Assembly: GCA_016936355.1 (NCBI GenBank)
Contig: JAFGYB010000009.1
Span: 1-37,981 of the forward strand
DNA length: 37,981 nt
From: Bacteroidales bacterium
GTDB lineage: Bacteria; Bacteroidota; Bacteroidia; Bacteroidales; F082
Reading direction: 5' to 3'
Numbering within the stretch: the stretch's first letter is position 1; each line of letters opens with the position of its first letter. A program made the position numbers and the translations under genes. A model generated the notes under the pieces. That model saw only the letters and a program-made list of their open reading frames with translations, did no database searches and had not been told where the DNA came from. This document shows, one piece after another, positions 27,060-34,037 of the stretch.

Positions 27060-27075
27060 ACGTGCTATTTGGTTT

Positions 27076-27618
27076 TCACATAAACAGGAAATAAAACGAA
27101 AGAATCCCCATAAAAACACCTCCGGCCAGATACATCAGCGATATGGCCGACAGCGCCGCTTTTTCGGTTCTGACAAACAAAAACAACAGGGTCAGAACGA
27201 AGGAAAACAGGGCCAGATATACGATGTCGCGGAATAAGGTTACCGGTAAAAAGAAGAACAGTATACCGGCCAGAAAAGTATTGATGGCCTGGGCTATGGA
27301 GGGGAAAATAAACAGGGTTGGTTTGTCAATCTGATAGGTTCGTTCTCCTTTTCGAACCGCAAAAGCCTCCATCACAAAACGGACGGCAATCAGGGTAAAG
27401 CCCACGAACAAAACAAAGTGCTGGATTTTATCCATGAGGTGCATGAACCGGTTGCCCAGCCAGATGCCCAGCAAAAACAACAACACCTGACTCAGGGTCA
27501 GAAACAGAATGCCCGATAAGATAACAAACGGTTTTTTCTGCCGGAGGTCGATGCCTAATGCTACGGGTGTAACCTGAAAAGAGAGAATAAATAATATAAC
27601 GATTGAGACGATCAGCAT
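27076..27618 (-). CDS. Small polytopic membrane protein, possibly MntP-like
   Basis: A 180-residue protein with about six hydrophobic helices. The arrangement resembles the MntP manganese-exporter fold: GIDLRQKKPFVILSGILFL, LGIWLGNRF, then MDKIQHFVLFVGFTLIAVRFVMEAF, and a second triplet after a short hydrophilic loop. Diagnostic acidic residues of MntP inside helix 1 are not clear, so the family link is tentative and metal transport should not be assumed. It is the first gene of a probable unit with the endonuclease and queD, with 16 bases before the next ATG. Confidence 0.72.
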   Translation of the reverse strand: MLIVSIVILFILSFQVTPVALGIDLRQKKPFVILSGILFLTLSQVLLFLLGIWLGNRFMHLMDKIQHFVLFVGFTLIAVRFVMEAFAVRKGERTYQIDKPTLFIFPSIAQAINTFLAGILFFFLPVTLFRDIVYLALFSFVLTLLFLFVRTEKAALSAISLMYLAGGVFMGILSFYFLFM

Positions 27619-27635
27619 AGCAAAATGATGTGGGG

Positions 27636-27663
27636 CAAAATTATGAATTTTATTCGCATCAAA
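27636..27663 (-). promoter_or_regulatory. Putative promoter of the membrane protein-endonuclease-queD unit
   Basis: The minus strand reads TTTG at 27663-27660 and TAATTTTG at 27643-27636 with a 16-base spacer. The implied leader is only about ten bases long. Confidence 0.4.
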
Positions 27664-27759
27664 GCAAGGACTTCAATTATCCGGAAGGCTCCTGTTCAAA
27701 ACACACTTCCCTGCACTGAACTAAAACCCGAATAGAACTTCCCGACAAGGATAAATCTG

Positions 27760-27767
27760 TACTTTTG
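27760..27767 (+). promoter_or_regulatory. Putative -7 box of the flavin reductase-rubredoxin gene
   Basis: TACTTTTG matches TAnnTTTG. The implied transcription start near 27774 lies past a TTG start at 27765, favouring translation from the ATG at 27798. Confidence 0.45.
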
Positions 27768-27797
27768 AAGTATGTTTCATCTCTAAATGAATACAAT

Positions 27798-28712
27798 ATG
27801 AATGTAGAAGCTTTTTTTACTTTATCCTATGGTTTATATATCGTGAGCGCCCGCAGCAAAGCCCGTACCAACGGTTATGTGGCCAACACGGCTTTTCAGG
27901 TAACAGCTACCCCGCCTCAGCTGGCCATCAGTTGCAATAAAGACAACCTCACGGCCGACATTATCAGCGAAAGCGGGCTCTTCAGTCTTTCTGTGCTCGA
28001 GCAGGAGGCTTCCAAAGAAGTAATCAACTTGTTTGGCTACAAAAGCGGCAAAGAGGAAGACAAATTTACTGCGGTGAAGCACTTTGATACTCCCGGCGGG
28101 ACACCGGTAGTGACCCAGGATTGTATTGCCTGGTTTGAATGCAAGGTGGTGCAGACACTGGACGTGGGAACCCACATTTTGTTCGTTGGTGAAGTGCTGG
28201 ACAGCGAAATCCTGGATGCGGAAAAAGAGCCCATAACCTATGCGCATTACCGCAAGGTACGGCACGGACTATCACCGAAAAATGCACCAACCTATATTGA
28301 CCGTTCCCTGCTGAAGGATAAAAGTCTGAAGGAGGAAGCAGCCGAAGTTTCTTTACCACAGCGATGGGAATGCCAGGTATGCGGACATATATACGATCCG
28401 GCGGAAGGCGACCCGGATTCGGGCATCGCTCCGGGTACTGCTTTTGAAGACATCCCCGACGACTGGGTATGCCCCGATTGCGGCGCTCATAAATCGGATT
28501 TCAAACCCTTGGCCGAACCACCGGAAAGCGAAGAAAAACCCGAGCGGTCGCTGCGGAAATGGAAATGCGAAGTGTGTGGCTATGTTTACGATCCCGAAGA
28601 AGGCGACCCGGATTCGGGCATTGAACCGGGTACCGCTTTTGAAGACATCCCCGACGACTGGTACTGCCCAATTTGCGGGGCCTATAAAGAAGATTTTAAA
28701 CCGCTGGACTGA
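27798..28712 (+). CDS. Flavin reductase fused to two rubredoxin domains (flavoredoxin / Hrb-like)
   Basis: This 304-residue redox protein has an N-terminal FMN-binding flavin-reductase domain (about residues 1-165), with [23 protein letters not shown] and [10 protein letters not shown] as landmarks. Two complete rubredoxins follow. The first has Cys192, Cys195, Cys225 and Cys228; the second has Cys257, Cys260, Cys290 and Cys293. A one-rubredoxin version, Hrb of Moorella, passes electrons from NAD(P)H to the flavodiiron protein FprA for NO or O2 reduction. A similar role is inferred, but no flavodiiron gene is in the window. The two rubredoxins are nearly identical at DNA level, indicating recent duplication. 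There is no signal peptide. Confidence 0.93.
   Translation: MNVEAFFTLSYGLYIVSARSKARTNGYVANTAFQVTATPPQLAISCNKDNLTADIISESGLFSLSVLEQEASKEVINLFGYKSGKEEDKFTAVKHFDTPGGTPVVTQDCIAWFECKVVQTLDVGTHILFVGEVLDSEILDAEKEPITYAHYRKVRHGLSPKNAPTYIDRSLLKDKSLKEEAAEVSLPQRWECQVCGHIYDPAEGDPDSGIAPGTAFEDIPDDWVCPDCGAHKSDFKPLAEPPESEEKPERSLRKWKCEVCGYVYDPEEGDPDSGIEPGTAFEDIPDDWYCPICGAYKEDFKPLD
28407..28661 (+). repeat. 60-base direct repeat encoding the two rubredoxin cores
   Basis: Positions 28407-28466 and 28602-28661 agree at 56 of 60 bases by my alignment and are 195 bases apart, exactly 65 codons. They encode the loop between the two Cys pairs of each rubredoxin. Confidence 0.85.
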
Positions 28713-28841
28713 CCATAATCTTCCGATCACCCGGCAAAGCCAGTATTGCCCCGAAAGAGGAACCGAAATCAGTCAACATACTTTTCCCCCGCAGGCAGTC
28801 CCGGACCGGATGAGGGGATTTGGAAATTTTGATTTACCCTG

Positions 28842-28870
28842 TTGGTTTTGAGTGAGATTTAGTATCTTTG
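28842..28870 (+). promoter_or_regulatory. Putative promoter of the serine hydrolase gene
   Basis: TTG at 28842-28844 and TATCTTTG at 28863-28870 are separated by 18 bases. The leader to the chosen ATG would be close to 90 bases. Confidence 0.45.
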
Positions 28871-28964
28871 AGAAGCAACGGGCTTGACAGGGTTTTGAGA
28901 ATACATCATTTTAAAAAATCCATGCTTCGAATCCGGAATTAAATTGCACGAAAAGATACGGACT

Positions 28965-30140
28965 ATGCGCTTCAAAACAGGATTCTTCCCCGGCCTTGTT
29001 TTTCTACTTTTTATGCTTGTTGGATGTGCCGACAGCCAATACTCCTATCACAAACCGGTGGCTAAAGCTGACGGACTGGCAACGGGTACCCTGACCGAAG
29101 CCGGTCTAGACAGTGTGCTGATCAAAAAAGCAGTTCAAAGAATTCAACGCGGGAAATACGGAGAAGTCCATTCGCTGTTGATCTACAAGGATAACAAACT
29201 GGTGCTGGAAGAATATTTCAAAGGCCACGATTATCAGTGGGATGCTCCGAAACACTACGGAAAGGTAGTGGACTGGAATGCCGACAGTGTTCACTACGTC
29301 CATTCGGTCAGCAAAAGCATTACCTCATTGTGTGTGGGGATTGCGGTGGACAAAGGGCTCATCAGGGATGTCCGTCAATCTGTTTTTGATTACCTGCCGG
29401 AGAAGGATCAATACCTGAATGCGGGGAACAAAAAATACATCACCGTAGAAAATTTGCTGACCTGTACCAGCGGTCTGCTCTGGGCCGAGTGGAGCGCCCC
29501 GTTAAGCAGCATGGAAAACGACCAGATCGCCATCTGGTTTCATAAAAAAGGACCGGTGGATTTCGTTTTGAGCCGGCCTTTTGTGGCCGCACCGGGTCAG
29601 CGGTTCAATTATTCCGGAGGTGGCATCGAGGTGCTGGGTGAAATCATACGAAAGGCTTCCGGGATGCGGCTGGATGCATTCTCTCAAAAATATTTGTTTG
29701 AACCCCTGGGGATAAAAACGGCTCAATGGGTGATTATTTACCCATCCGGCGAAGTACATGCGGCTGCAGGCTTAACCATGACACCCCGCGATATGGTGAA
29801 AATAGGGGCGATGATGCTGAACAACGGTGTATGGAACGGTAAGCGCATCGTTTCGGAAGACTGGGTACGAAAAAGCAAAACGCCCTGGGGATACAACAGA
29901 AACATTGACCTGCCGGGCGAAGACCTCCCCTACATGGGCTATGGCTATACCTGGTGGACACGACAGGAAAATGTTGGGGGAAAAACCGTCAACTGGTATG
30001 TGGCCAACGGCTGGGGCGGACAAAAGATTGTGGTGCTGCCGGAAGCCAATACGGTCATCGTGTTGACCGGCGCCAACTACAACCGGAAAGTGAAGCAGTA
30101 CGCCCTGCTGGACGACTATATTTTTCCGGCAATTCAGTAA
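28965..30140 (+). CDS. Beta-lactamase-family serine hydrolase, lipoprotein
   Basis: This 391-residue protein is of the class C beta-lactamase/penicillin-binding-protein fold. The ATG at 28965 is preferred to a TTG at 28944 because it begins a lipoprotein signal (FLLFMLVGC, with the lipidated Cys). The catalytic S-x-x-K is Ser114-Val-Ser-Lys117 in HSVSKSITSL. The second motif is Tyr216 in NYSGGG (Tyr-Ser-Gly rather than Tyr-x-Asn), and NGWGGQKI near the C-terminus fits the third motif. Such proteins are mostly esterases or peptidases rather than true beta-lactamases. It should sit in the periplasm or outer membrane. It converges with the methyltransferase gene, leaving 18 bases. Confidence 0.9.
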   Translation: MRFKTGFFPGLVFLLFMLVGCADSQYSYHKPVAKADGLATGTLTEAGLDSVLIKKAVQRIQRGKYGEVHSLLIYKDNKLVLEEYFKGHDYQWDAPKHYGKVVDWNADSVHYVHSVSKSITSLCVGIAVDKGLIRDVRQSVFDYLPEKDQYLNAGNKKYITVENLLTCTSGLLWAEWSAPLSSMENDQIAIWFHKKGPVDFVLSRPFVAAPGQRFNYSGGGIEVLGEIIRKASGMRLDAFSQKYLFEPLGIKTAQWVIIYPSGEVHAAAGLTMTPRDMVKIGAMMLNNGVWNGKRIVSEDWVRKSKTPWGYNRNIDLPGEDLPYMGYGYTWWTRQENVGGKTVNWYVANGWGGQKIVVLPEANTVIVLTGANYNRKVKQYALLDDYIFPAIQ

Positions 30141-30154
30141 CGGATTATACCAGC

Positions 30155-30172
30155 CCGGTTACACCGGTTTTT
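30155..30172 (+). terminator. Weak terminator-like hairpin after the serine hydrolase gene
   Basis: CCGGT and ACCGG form a five-base-pair GC-rich stem around a TAC loop, followed by five T on the plus strand. It overlaps the stop codon of the convergent methyltransferase gene. The stem is short. Confidence 0.35.
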
Positions 30173-31013
30173 CCGAATAAATTAAAAGATAATCGATCAG
30201 TTTTTTACGGACACATTTTCGCAGCGCCCAACCCGATTCGGGGTGCCGCCGGGAGAAAACATAGTTGGTGGGGTGGATCAGTGTGTACAGCGGAATGGTA
30301 ATCACGCCAAACAGAGCCCGAAGCCACATGATTTTGACGGATTTCAGGATGTTGGATGTGAGGTTTTCTGATTTGATGTTGGTAAACCCGGCTTCGGTCA
30401 GGTTGTGCTGCGTTTCCTCGCCCTGTTCATAATCGGAAATTGCCCAGCGGCGCAACAGCCACTCCAGCGTGGGCCGGTTCTTTTCCAGGGTCGCCCGTCC
30501 GGTTTTGAAAATATCGATGATGACAAACCGTCCTCCGGGTTTCAGCAACCGGTAAACTTCGCGGTAAACCGCCGGCTTATCATTGGCATGACAAATACTT
30601 TCCAGACCGAACACCATGTCAAAACTTTGATCGGGAAAGTCGGTGGTCGTATAGTCCTGTATGGAAATACTGACTTTTTCATCCATTCCCGATTCCCTGA
30701 CAAACCGCTCTGCCATACGGTACTGTTTTGGACTTAAGGTAACCCCCTCGATATGGCAGTCGTGGTGCTGCGCCAGGTAAATGGCCGTGCCTCCCACGCC
30801 GCATCCGGCATCCAATACATGCAAATCCTTGCTCCCGGGAAGGTATTCGCCAATTTTTTTGTTCGTATTTACAATGGCTTCATGAAGGTTTTTTGTGTCA
30901 TCATACCACAAACCCAAGTGCAGGCCCTTGCTTTTATTCAGCTGCCATCCTATTTGGTAATCTTTTACAGTATGGTTGTAGTAAGTGGCTACATCCTTGG
31001 TTGAAAACTCCAT
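30159..31013 (-). CDS. Class I SAM-dependent methyltransferase
   Basis: A 284-residue methyltransferase. Motif I is VLDAGCGVGGTAIYLA at about residues 66-81; GVTLSPKQ and DMVFGLESICH follow as motifs II and III, and LLKPGGRFVIIDIF is the post-motif segment. The order, with SICHAND and the C-terminal helical cap, recalls the sterol, tocopherol and cyclopropane-type C- or small-molecule methyltransferases. The lipid or quinone substrate cannot be settled from sequence alone. No membrane anchor is visible, though hydrophobic stretches near residue 235 could associate with membrane. It is transcribed alone or after the XRE gene, 101 bases away. Confidence 0.88.
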   Translation of the reverse strand: MEFSTKDVATYYNHTVKDYQIGWQLNKSKGLHLGLWYDDTKNLHEAIVNTNKKIGEYLPGSKDLHVLDAGCGVGGTAIYLAQHHDCHIEGVTLSPKQYRMAERFVRESGMDEKVSISIQDYTTTDFPDQSFDMVFGLESICHANDKPAVYREVYRLLKPGGRFVIIDIFKTGRATLEKNRPTLEWLLRRWAISDYEQGEETQHNLTEAGFTNIKSENLTSNILKSVKIMWLRALFGVITIPLYTLIHPTNYVFSRRHPESGWALRKCVRKKLIDYLLIYSEKPV

Positions 31014-31114
31014 CGTACAGTATTTTAACGCCGGCGAATATAATGATTAATGTTGTAGGATTCGGGTTGCCGTTCCTCACCACCGGGCCGGAACCCCCTC
31101 CCCGACAGGATTTA

Positions 31115-31471
31115 TTATTCTTTACTGCCCGTTTGCGCGTCGATGTACCGGCTGATTTCTTCTAGTTTATCGAGGGGCAGGGAATTCAGCGAACGGGTGA
31201 TGTCGATGACTTTGTTTTGGGTTTTCCGCAATTGATTCAGCGGCTGGTCTTTGTCGGTGTTGCCCTTCTCGGGGATCCACTCCATCACATCGTTGGGTGT
31301 ACAATGGAGCAACAGGCAGACTTTTTCCAGGGTTTCCAGCCGGAGGAGACGTACCTGGTTTTTCTTGATCCGGGTCGCCAGGTCTGAGCCAATTCCGGCA
31401 TGGAGCAATAAACTATACGGGCGTTCGACACCCCGGGCTTTAAACACACGTGTGAAATTGTAATAGAGCAT
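31115..31471 (-). CDS. XRE-like (Cro/CI-type) HTH regulator
   Basis: The 118-residue protein starts at the ATG at 31471 (MLYYNFTRVF). An extended frame to 31639 adds 56 residues of unlikely composition and is rejected. Residues about 15-66 form a helix-turn-helix of the HTH_26/XRE type common in Bacteroidota: SLLLHAGIGSDLATRI, then LRLETLEKVCLLLHCTPNDVMEW. The C-terminal half (SLPLDKLEEISRYID) is helical and may dimerise. Its targets are unknown. It borders the repeat-rich accessory stretch upstream. Confidence 0.82.
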   Translation of the reverse strand: MLYYNFTRVFKARGVERPYSLLLHAGIGSDLATRIKKNQVRLLRLETLEKVCLLLHCTPNDVMEWIPEKGNTDKDQPLNQLRKTQNKVIDITRSLNSLPLDKLEEISRYIDAQTGSKE

Positions 31472-31686
31472 AATAGCGGGTATTAAAGGGTTGCTTAAAA
31501 ATACAAAAATGAAAGAAGCGAGGCAAGTGTTATCCTTTATTTTTTGCAATGGCCTGTCGTTTCCAACTGTTTTACTTCTGCTTGATCCTTCTTTCGTTTC
31601 ATACCTTTTTGTTTTAATTCTGCCGGATGTAAAAAACATTCTATAATCAAATGATTTAATTCTCCAGGGTCAATATTTTGTTTTAT

Positions 31687-31703
31687 AACTAATAATATTA
31701 GTT
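31687..31703. repeat. 17-base perfect AT-rich palindrome (possible operator)
   Basis: AACTAATA, a central A, then TATTAGTT. It lies in the non-coding stretch 216 bases upstream of the XRE gene. It could be an operator, but AT-rich palindromes arise easily by chance. Confidence 0.25.
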
Positions 31704-31830
31704 TTCCTCTATTCATTTTTCCCCTTATAACTGTTTATTTACATTCTGCTTTAGCCGGCTTTTGTTCCATGACTAAATGATTTCGTGTTGTTACCTGGCA
31801 CAAGCAGACCCTTGTGACGGAAACAGGGCT

Positions 31831-31948
31831 GTCATTTCGACGATCCCGAGTGATCGGGAGAGGAGAAATCCCCTTGTATAAAAAAGAAGGCTTTTGTTGA
31901 TGAGATTTCTCACGCCTCCCGAAGGCCCGCGCGAAGGTTCGAAATGAC
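31831..31948. repeat. 118-base palindromic repeat element, copy A
   Basis: Terminal inverted repeats GTCATTTCGA (31831-31840) and TCGAAATGAC (31939-31948) are perfect. Inside, AGGAGAAATC is mirrored by GAGATTTCT, and a small hairpin CCCGAgtgaTCGGG lies near the left end. It shares the outer CATTTCGA and inner GAGAAATC with a second element at 33911-34018. It is non-coding and REP/MITE-like. Confidence 0.75.
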
Positions 31949-32019
31949 AACCAGACGAATGGCGCACTTTAGAGCACTTTTTACCCCATTCATTTCATGT
32001 GTGTTGCGGGATAATTATT

Positions 32020-32027
32020 TATATTTG
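32020..32027 (+). promoter_or_regulatory. Putative -7 box of the DUF2971 gene
   Basis: TATATTTG matches TAnnTTTG and lies 19 bases before the ATG at 32046. A TTG at 32004-32006 is closer than the normal -33 spacing. Confidence 0.4.
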
Positions 32028-32045
32028 GTGGAAACTTGAGACCCG

Positions 32046-32936
32046 ATGACCAAACTTATAGAAGACGAGAATATACTTTTTAAGTATGTTCCGTTTAACA
32101 CAAATACATTAAAGAATCTTATCAATAATGAATTATGGTTTGGAAAGCCAAAGAATCAAAATGATCCTTATGAAGGAGAGTTTGTTATTGATGGATTTGA
32201 AAAAGACCTTTCAAAAGAGCGAAAAATTGAATTGATAAAAGAGATTCATAAAAATGCACCATCTTTTATACCAGAGGAGAAATATAGAAATGATCCCAAC
32301 GATCGAATATTTTTATGGGACTATTCATTCTGGATAAAAGAACTTATAAAAGATCTTTTTGGAATTTGTTGTTTTTCTATAACATATGAAGAAATTTTAT
32401 TGTGGACACATTATTCTGACTCCCATAAAGGATTGTGTTTAGTGTTTGATCAAGAATTGCTTGATAAAAGTCTTAAAAATCAAAACTCAGACATCGTTAA
32501 GTCTAATATAACTTATACCGAAAATATACCTCATGTAAAAGTTAATTTTCGAGAAGATGGTTCTCCTTTTGTAAACGGTTATTCTCAACTAAAGTTTAAA
32601 GTTCATAACTTTGAGTATGAAAAGGAATTTAGATATATTATCCTTTTTGACAAAGATGAATCAAGTCAAAGGGCTGTTAAATTTGATAAGCAAGCCTTAA
32701 AGGGTGTAATATTTGGAGAGAACATGTCCATAGAAAACAGAAGGACAATAATAAACCTGTTTAGTTCAGTTTCAGGTTATAATCACATGGTATTTTTTGT
32801 ATCAACAAAAAATATTGAGACAGGTTCCATTAGTGCTATGGAGGTTAGTGAACAACATCCTGATTATTATGAATTATTCAGGGATCAGGGTGCAGAAGAA
32901 CCTTTTCCATTTTTTACAACAAGAATAGAAAAATAA
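32046..32936 (+). CDS. DUF2971 protein, AT-rich and probably acquired
   Basis: A 296-residue protein assigned to DUF2971 by NDPYEGEF near residue 40 and LLWTHYSDSHKGLCLVF at 118-134, both hallmarks of that family. The biochemical function of the family is unknown. Its base composition is clearly richer in A and T than every neighbouring gene (many AAT, ATA, AAA and TTT codons), which points to recent transfer. It stands alone between palindromic repeats, with its own promoter box 19 bases upstream. Members occur sporadically across bacteria, often near mobile or defence genes, but nothing here proves a defence role. Confidence 0.82.
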   Translation: MTKLIEDENILFKYVPFNTNTLKNLINNELWFGKPKNQNDPYEGEFVIDGFEKDLSKERKIELIKEIHKNAPSFIPEEKYRNDPNDRIFLWDYSFWIKELIKDLFGICCFSITYEEILLWTHYSDSHKGLCLVFDQELLDKSLKNQNSDIVKSNITYTENIPHVKVNFREDGSPFVNGYSQLKFKVHNFEYEKEFRYIILFDKDESSQRAVKFDKQALKGVIFGENMSIENRRTIINLFSSVSGYNHMVFFVSTKNIETGSISAMEVSEQHPDYYELFRDQGAEEPFPFFTTRIEK

Positions 32937-32947
32937 AACTGTCGCAT

Positions 32948-33028
32948 AGCGCAAGCTCCCGCTTGCCCGCCCGGTTTTTAGATCCTTCACTGCCAGCCCG
33001 TCCGGCAGGCGGGCGTTCAGGATGACAA
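32948..33028. repeat. Palindromic repeat after the DUF2971 gene
   Basis: Two nested hairpins: GCAAGC-TCCC-GCTTGC at 32951-32966, and a longer one whose outer arms are ATCCTTCA near 32982 and TTCAGGAT near 33016, with GCCCG and CGGGC inside. It begins about a dozen bases after the stop and could also stop transcription. The form is that of dispersed Bacteroidota repeats. Confidence 0.6.
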
Positions 33029-33084
33029 TTCAGCAAAGCGATTGTTTTGTACTTTAGTCACCCGATCGGAAAAAGAATCAGTTA

Positions 33085-33249
33085 ATGAAAAAGAACAAAA
33101 CCTTTTGCGGTTTCAGCAAAGACGAGATCAAAGAAAACCTGGAGGATATTATTTTGTTGGTGAATGAACCGCGTTACATTTGCCGCAAATGTGCCCGGGT
33201 CAGCAACACGGGAGATCGTTTGTGCAAACCAGTGGCAATGGGTAAATAG
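33085..33249 (+). CDS. 54-residue Cys-containing small protein
   Basis: The ATG at 33085 opens a 54-codon frame ending in TAG. The C-terminal half holds C-x2-C and a further Cys ten residues on (YICRKCARV...DRLCKP), with another Cys near the N-terminus (TFCGF). The pattern suggests a small metal-binding knuckle. The helix-like KDEIKENLEDIILLV precedes it. I recall similar short 'hypothetical' proteins in Bacteroidota and Proteobacteria but no assigned function. It sits between two palindromic repeats. TACTTTAG about 35 bases upstream is a near match to the -7 consensus. Confidence 0.65.
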   Translation: MKKNKTFCGFSKDEIKENLEDIILLVNEPRYICRKCARVSNTGDRLCKPVAMGK

Positions 33250-33273
33250 GCGCTAACCTTTAACAAAACCGGG

Positions 33274-33380
33274 CGTCAATGCGAGGAGGTGACCGACGAA
33301 GCAATCTTTAGAGTAAAAATGGTTTCAGGAAAGCAATAGATTGCTTCTTCCTCGCCGCAGGCGAGCTCATCGCAATGACG
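33274..33380. repeat. 107-base palindromic repeat element (CGTCAaTGCG type)
   Basis: Outer arms CGTCAATGCG (33274-33283) and CGCAATGACG (33371-33380) pair at 9 of 10 positions; inner arms GAAGCAATCT (33298-33307) and AGATTGCTTC (33338-33347) pair perfectly. This layout is a familiar dispersed intergenic repeat of Bacteroidota. It lies between the small Cys protein and msrC. Confidence 0.75.
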
Positions 33381-33389
33381 TACGTTTCA

Positions 33390-33863
33390 TTAACCTTCGG
33401 GGTAATAAACCAGCCGTACGATTTTTTCCAGTTCCTGCGCATCCACTTCATCAAATGAATCGGGATCTTTGCTGTCCACATCCAGCACCCCCACCAGCTT
33501 GTTTTCCGTATCGTAAAGCGGAATTACAATTTCGGATTGGGAACGCGAGTCGCAGGCAATGTGTCCGGGAAAGGCTTCCACATCGGGCACTACGAGTGTT
33601 TTTTGCTGTGACAGGGCTGCCTGGCACACGCCGGTTCCGGCGGGCAGGTTGATGCAGGCCAGCGAACCCTGGTAAGGTCCCACCTGCAGTTTTCCGTTTT
33701 GCAACAGGTAAAAACCGCACCAGAAAAAATGATCCATTTTGTGGTACAGCACGGCGTTGATGGTGGCCATGTTCGACAGCGGGTTGTTGCTGCTTTTCAG
33801 GATGAGGTCCTGGATTTGTTTATAGAGTCGCTGATAGCGTTTTTGTTTTTTGGTTGTGTCCAT
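33390..33863 (-). CDS. msrC: Free methionine-(R)-sulfoxide reductase (GAF domain)
   Basis: This 157-residue single-GAF protein carries the three cysteines of fRMsr: Cys70, Cys80 and Cys104, with the same 10 and 24 residue spacing as E. coli Cys84, Cys94 and Cys118. WCGFYLL, VGPYQGSLAC, GTGVCQAAL, PGHIACDSRSQSEIV and GVLDVDS follow the family closely. The enzyme reduces free methionine-R-sulfoxide with thioredoxin as electron donor. The ATG at 33863 is used; a GTG lies one codon earlier. The neighbouring operon also handles methionine-related keto acids and amides. Confidence 0.93.
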   Translation of the reverse strand: MDTTKKQKRYQRLYKQIQDLILKSSNNPLSNMATINAVLYHKMDHFFWCGFYLLQNGKLQVGPYQGSLACINLPAGTGVCQAALSQQKTLVVPDVEAFPGHIACDSRSQSEIVIPLYDTENKLVGVLDVDSKDPDSFDEVDAQELEKIVRLVYYPEG

Positions 33864-33879
33864 CACGGATAATTTTGTG

Positions 33880-33887
33880 CAAAAATA
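33880..33887 (-). promoter_or_regulatory. Putative -7 box of msrC
   Basis: The minus strand reads TATTTTTG, matching TAnnTTTG, 17 bases before the ATG. It implies msrC is transcribed apart from the upstream operon. Confidence 0.35.
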
Positions 33888-33910
33888 AGGTTTTCCTTAT
33901 TCAAAGAGAT

Positions 33911-34018
33911 CATTTCGAACCGTATGAAGCATCGTGTGTAAGCAGGAGAAATCTCCCGGTCACGGGAAACAAATTCTGTTGATCAACCGCTGGATTTCTC
34001 CTGCCAAAGGAGAAATAG
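33911..34018. repeat. Palindromic repeat element, copy B
   Basis: The core is a perfect 12-base inverted repeat, GCAGGAGAAATC (33942-33953) and GATTTCTCCTGC (33993-34004), with an inner CCCGGTCACGGG hairpin. The left outer arm CATTTCGAAC matches copy A, but the right arm is decayed. It lies between msrC and the nucleotidyltransferase gene. Confidence 0.65.
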
Positions 34019-34037
34019 AAACAACAGATAGTTAAAC

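Larger units (their letters stand above)
31472..32045. other. 574-base gene-poor stretch next to the XRE gene
   Basis: No convincing coding frame. It contains the leader of the XRE gene, an AT-rich part (about 31640-31740) with a 17-base palindrome at 31687-31703, the inverted-repeat element at 31831-31948, and a promoter box at 32020-32027 for the DUF2971 gene. Confidence 0.6.

Noticed and set aside
28407..28661. Direct repeats as a possible CRISPR or mobile element
   Set aside because: There are only two units and both are in frame within rubredoxin coding sequence.
28713..28964. Missed gene between the rubredoxin fusion and the serine hydrolase
   Set aside because: No frame of reasonable length or codon use; only a promoter was recognised.
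28965..30140. Calling the serine hydrolase an antibiotic-resistance beta-lactamase
   Set aside because: The second motif is Tyr-Ser-Gly rather than Tyr-x-Asn and the protein is a lipoprotein; most such family members are esterases or peptidases.
31472..31639. N-terminal extension of the XRE regulator
   Set aside because: The extra 56 residues are unlike the family and the ATG at 31471 fits the expected HTH start.
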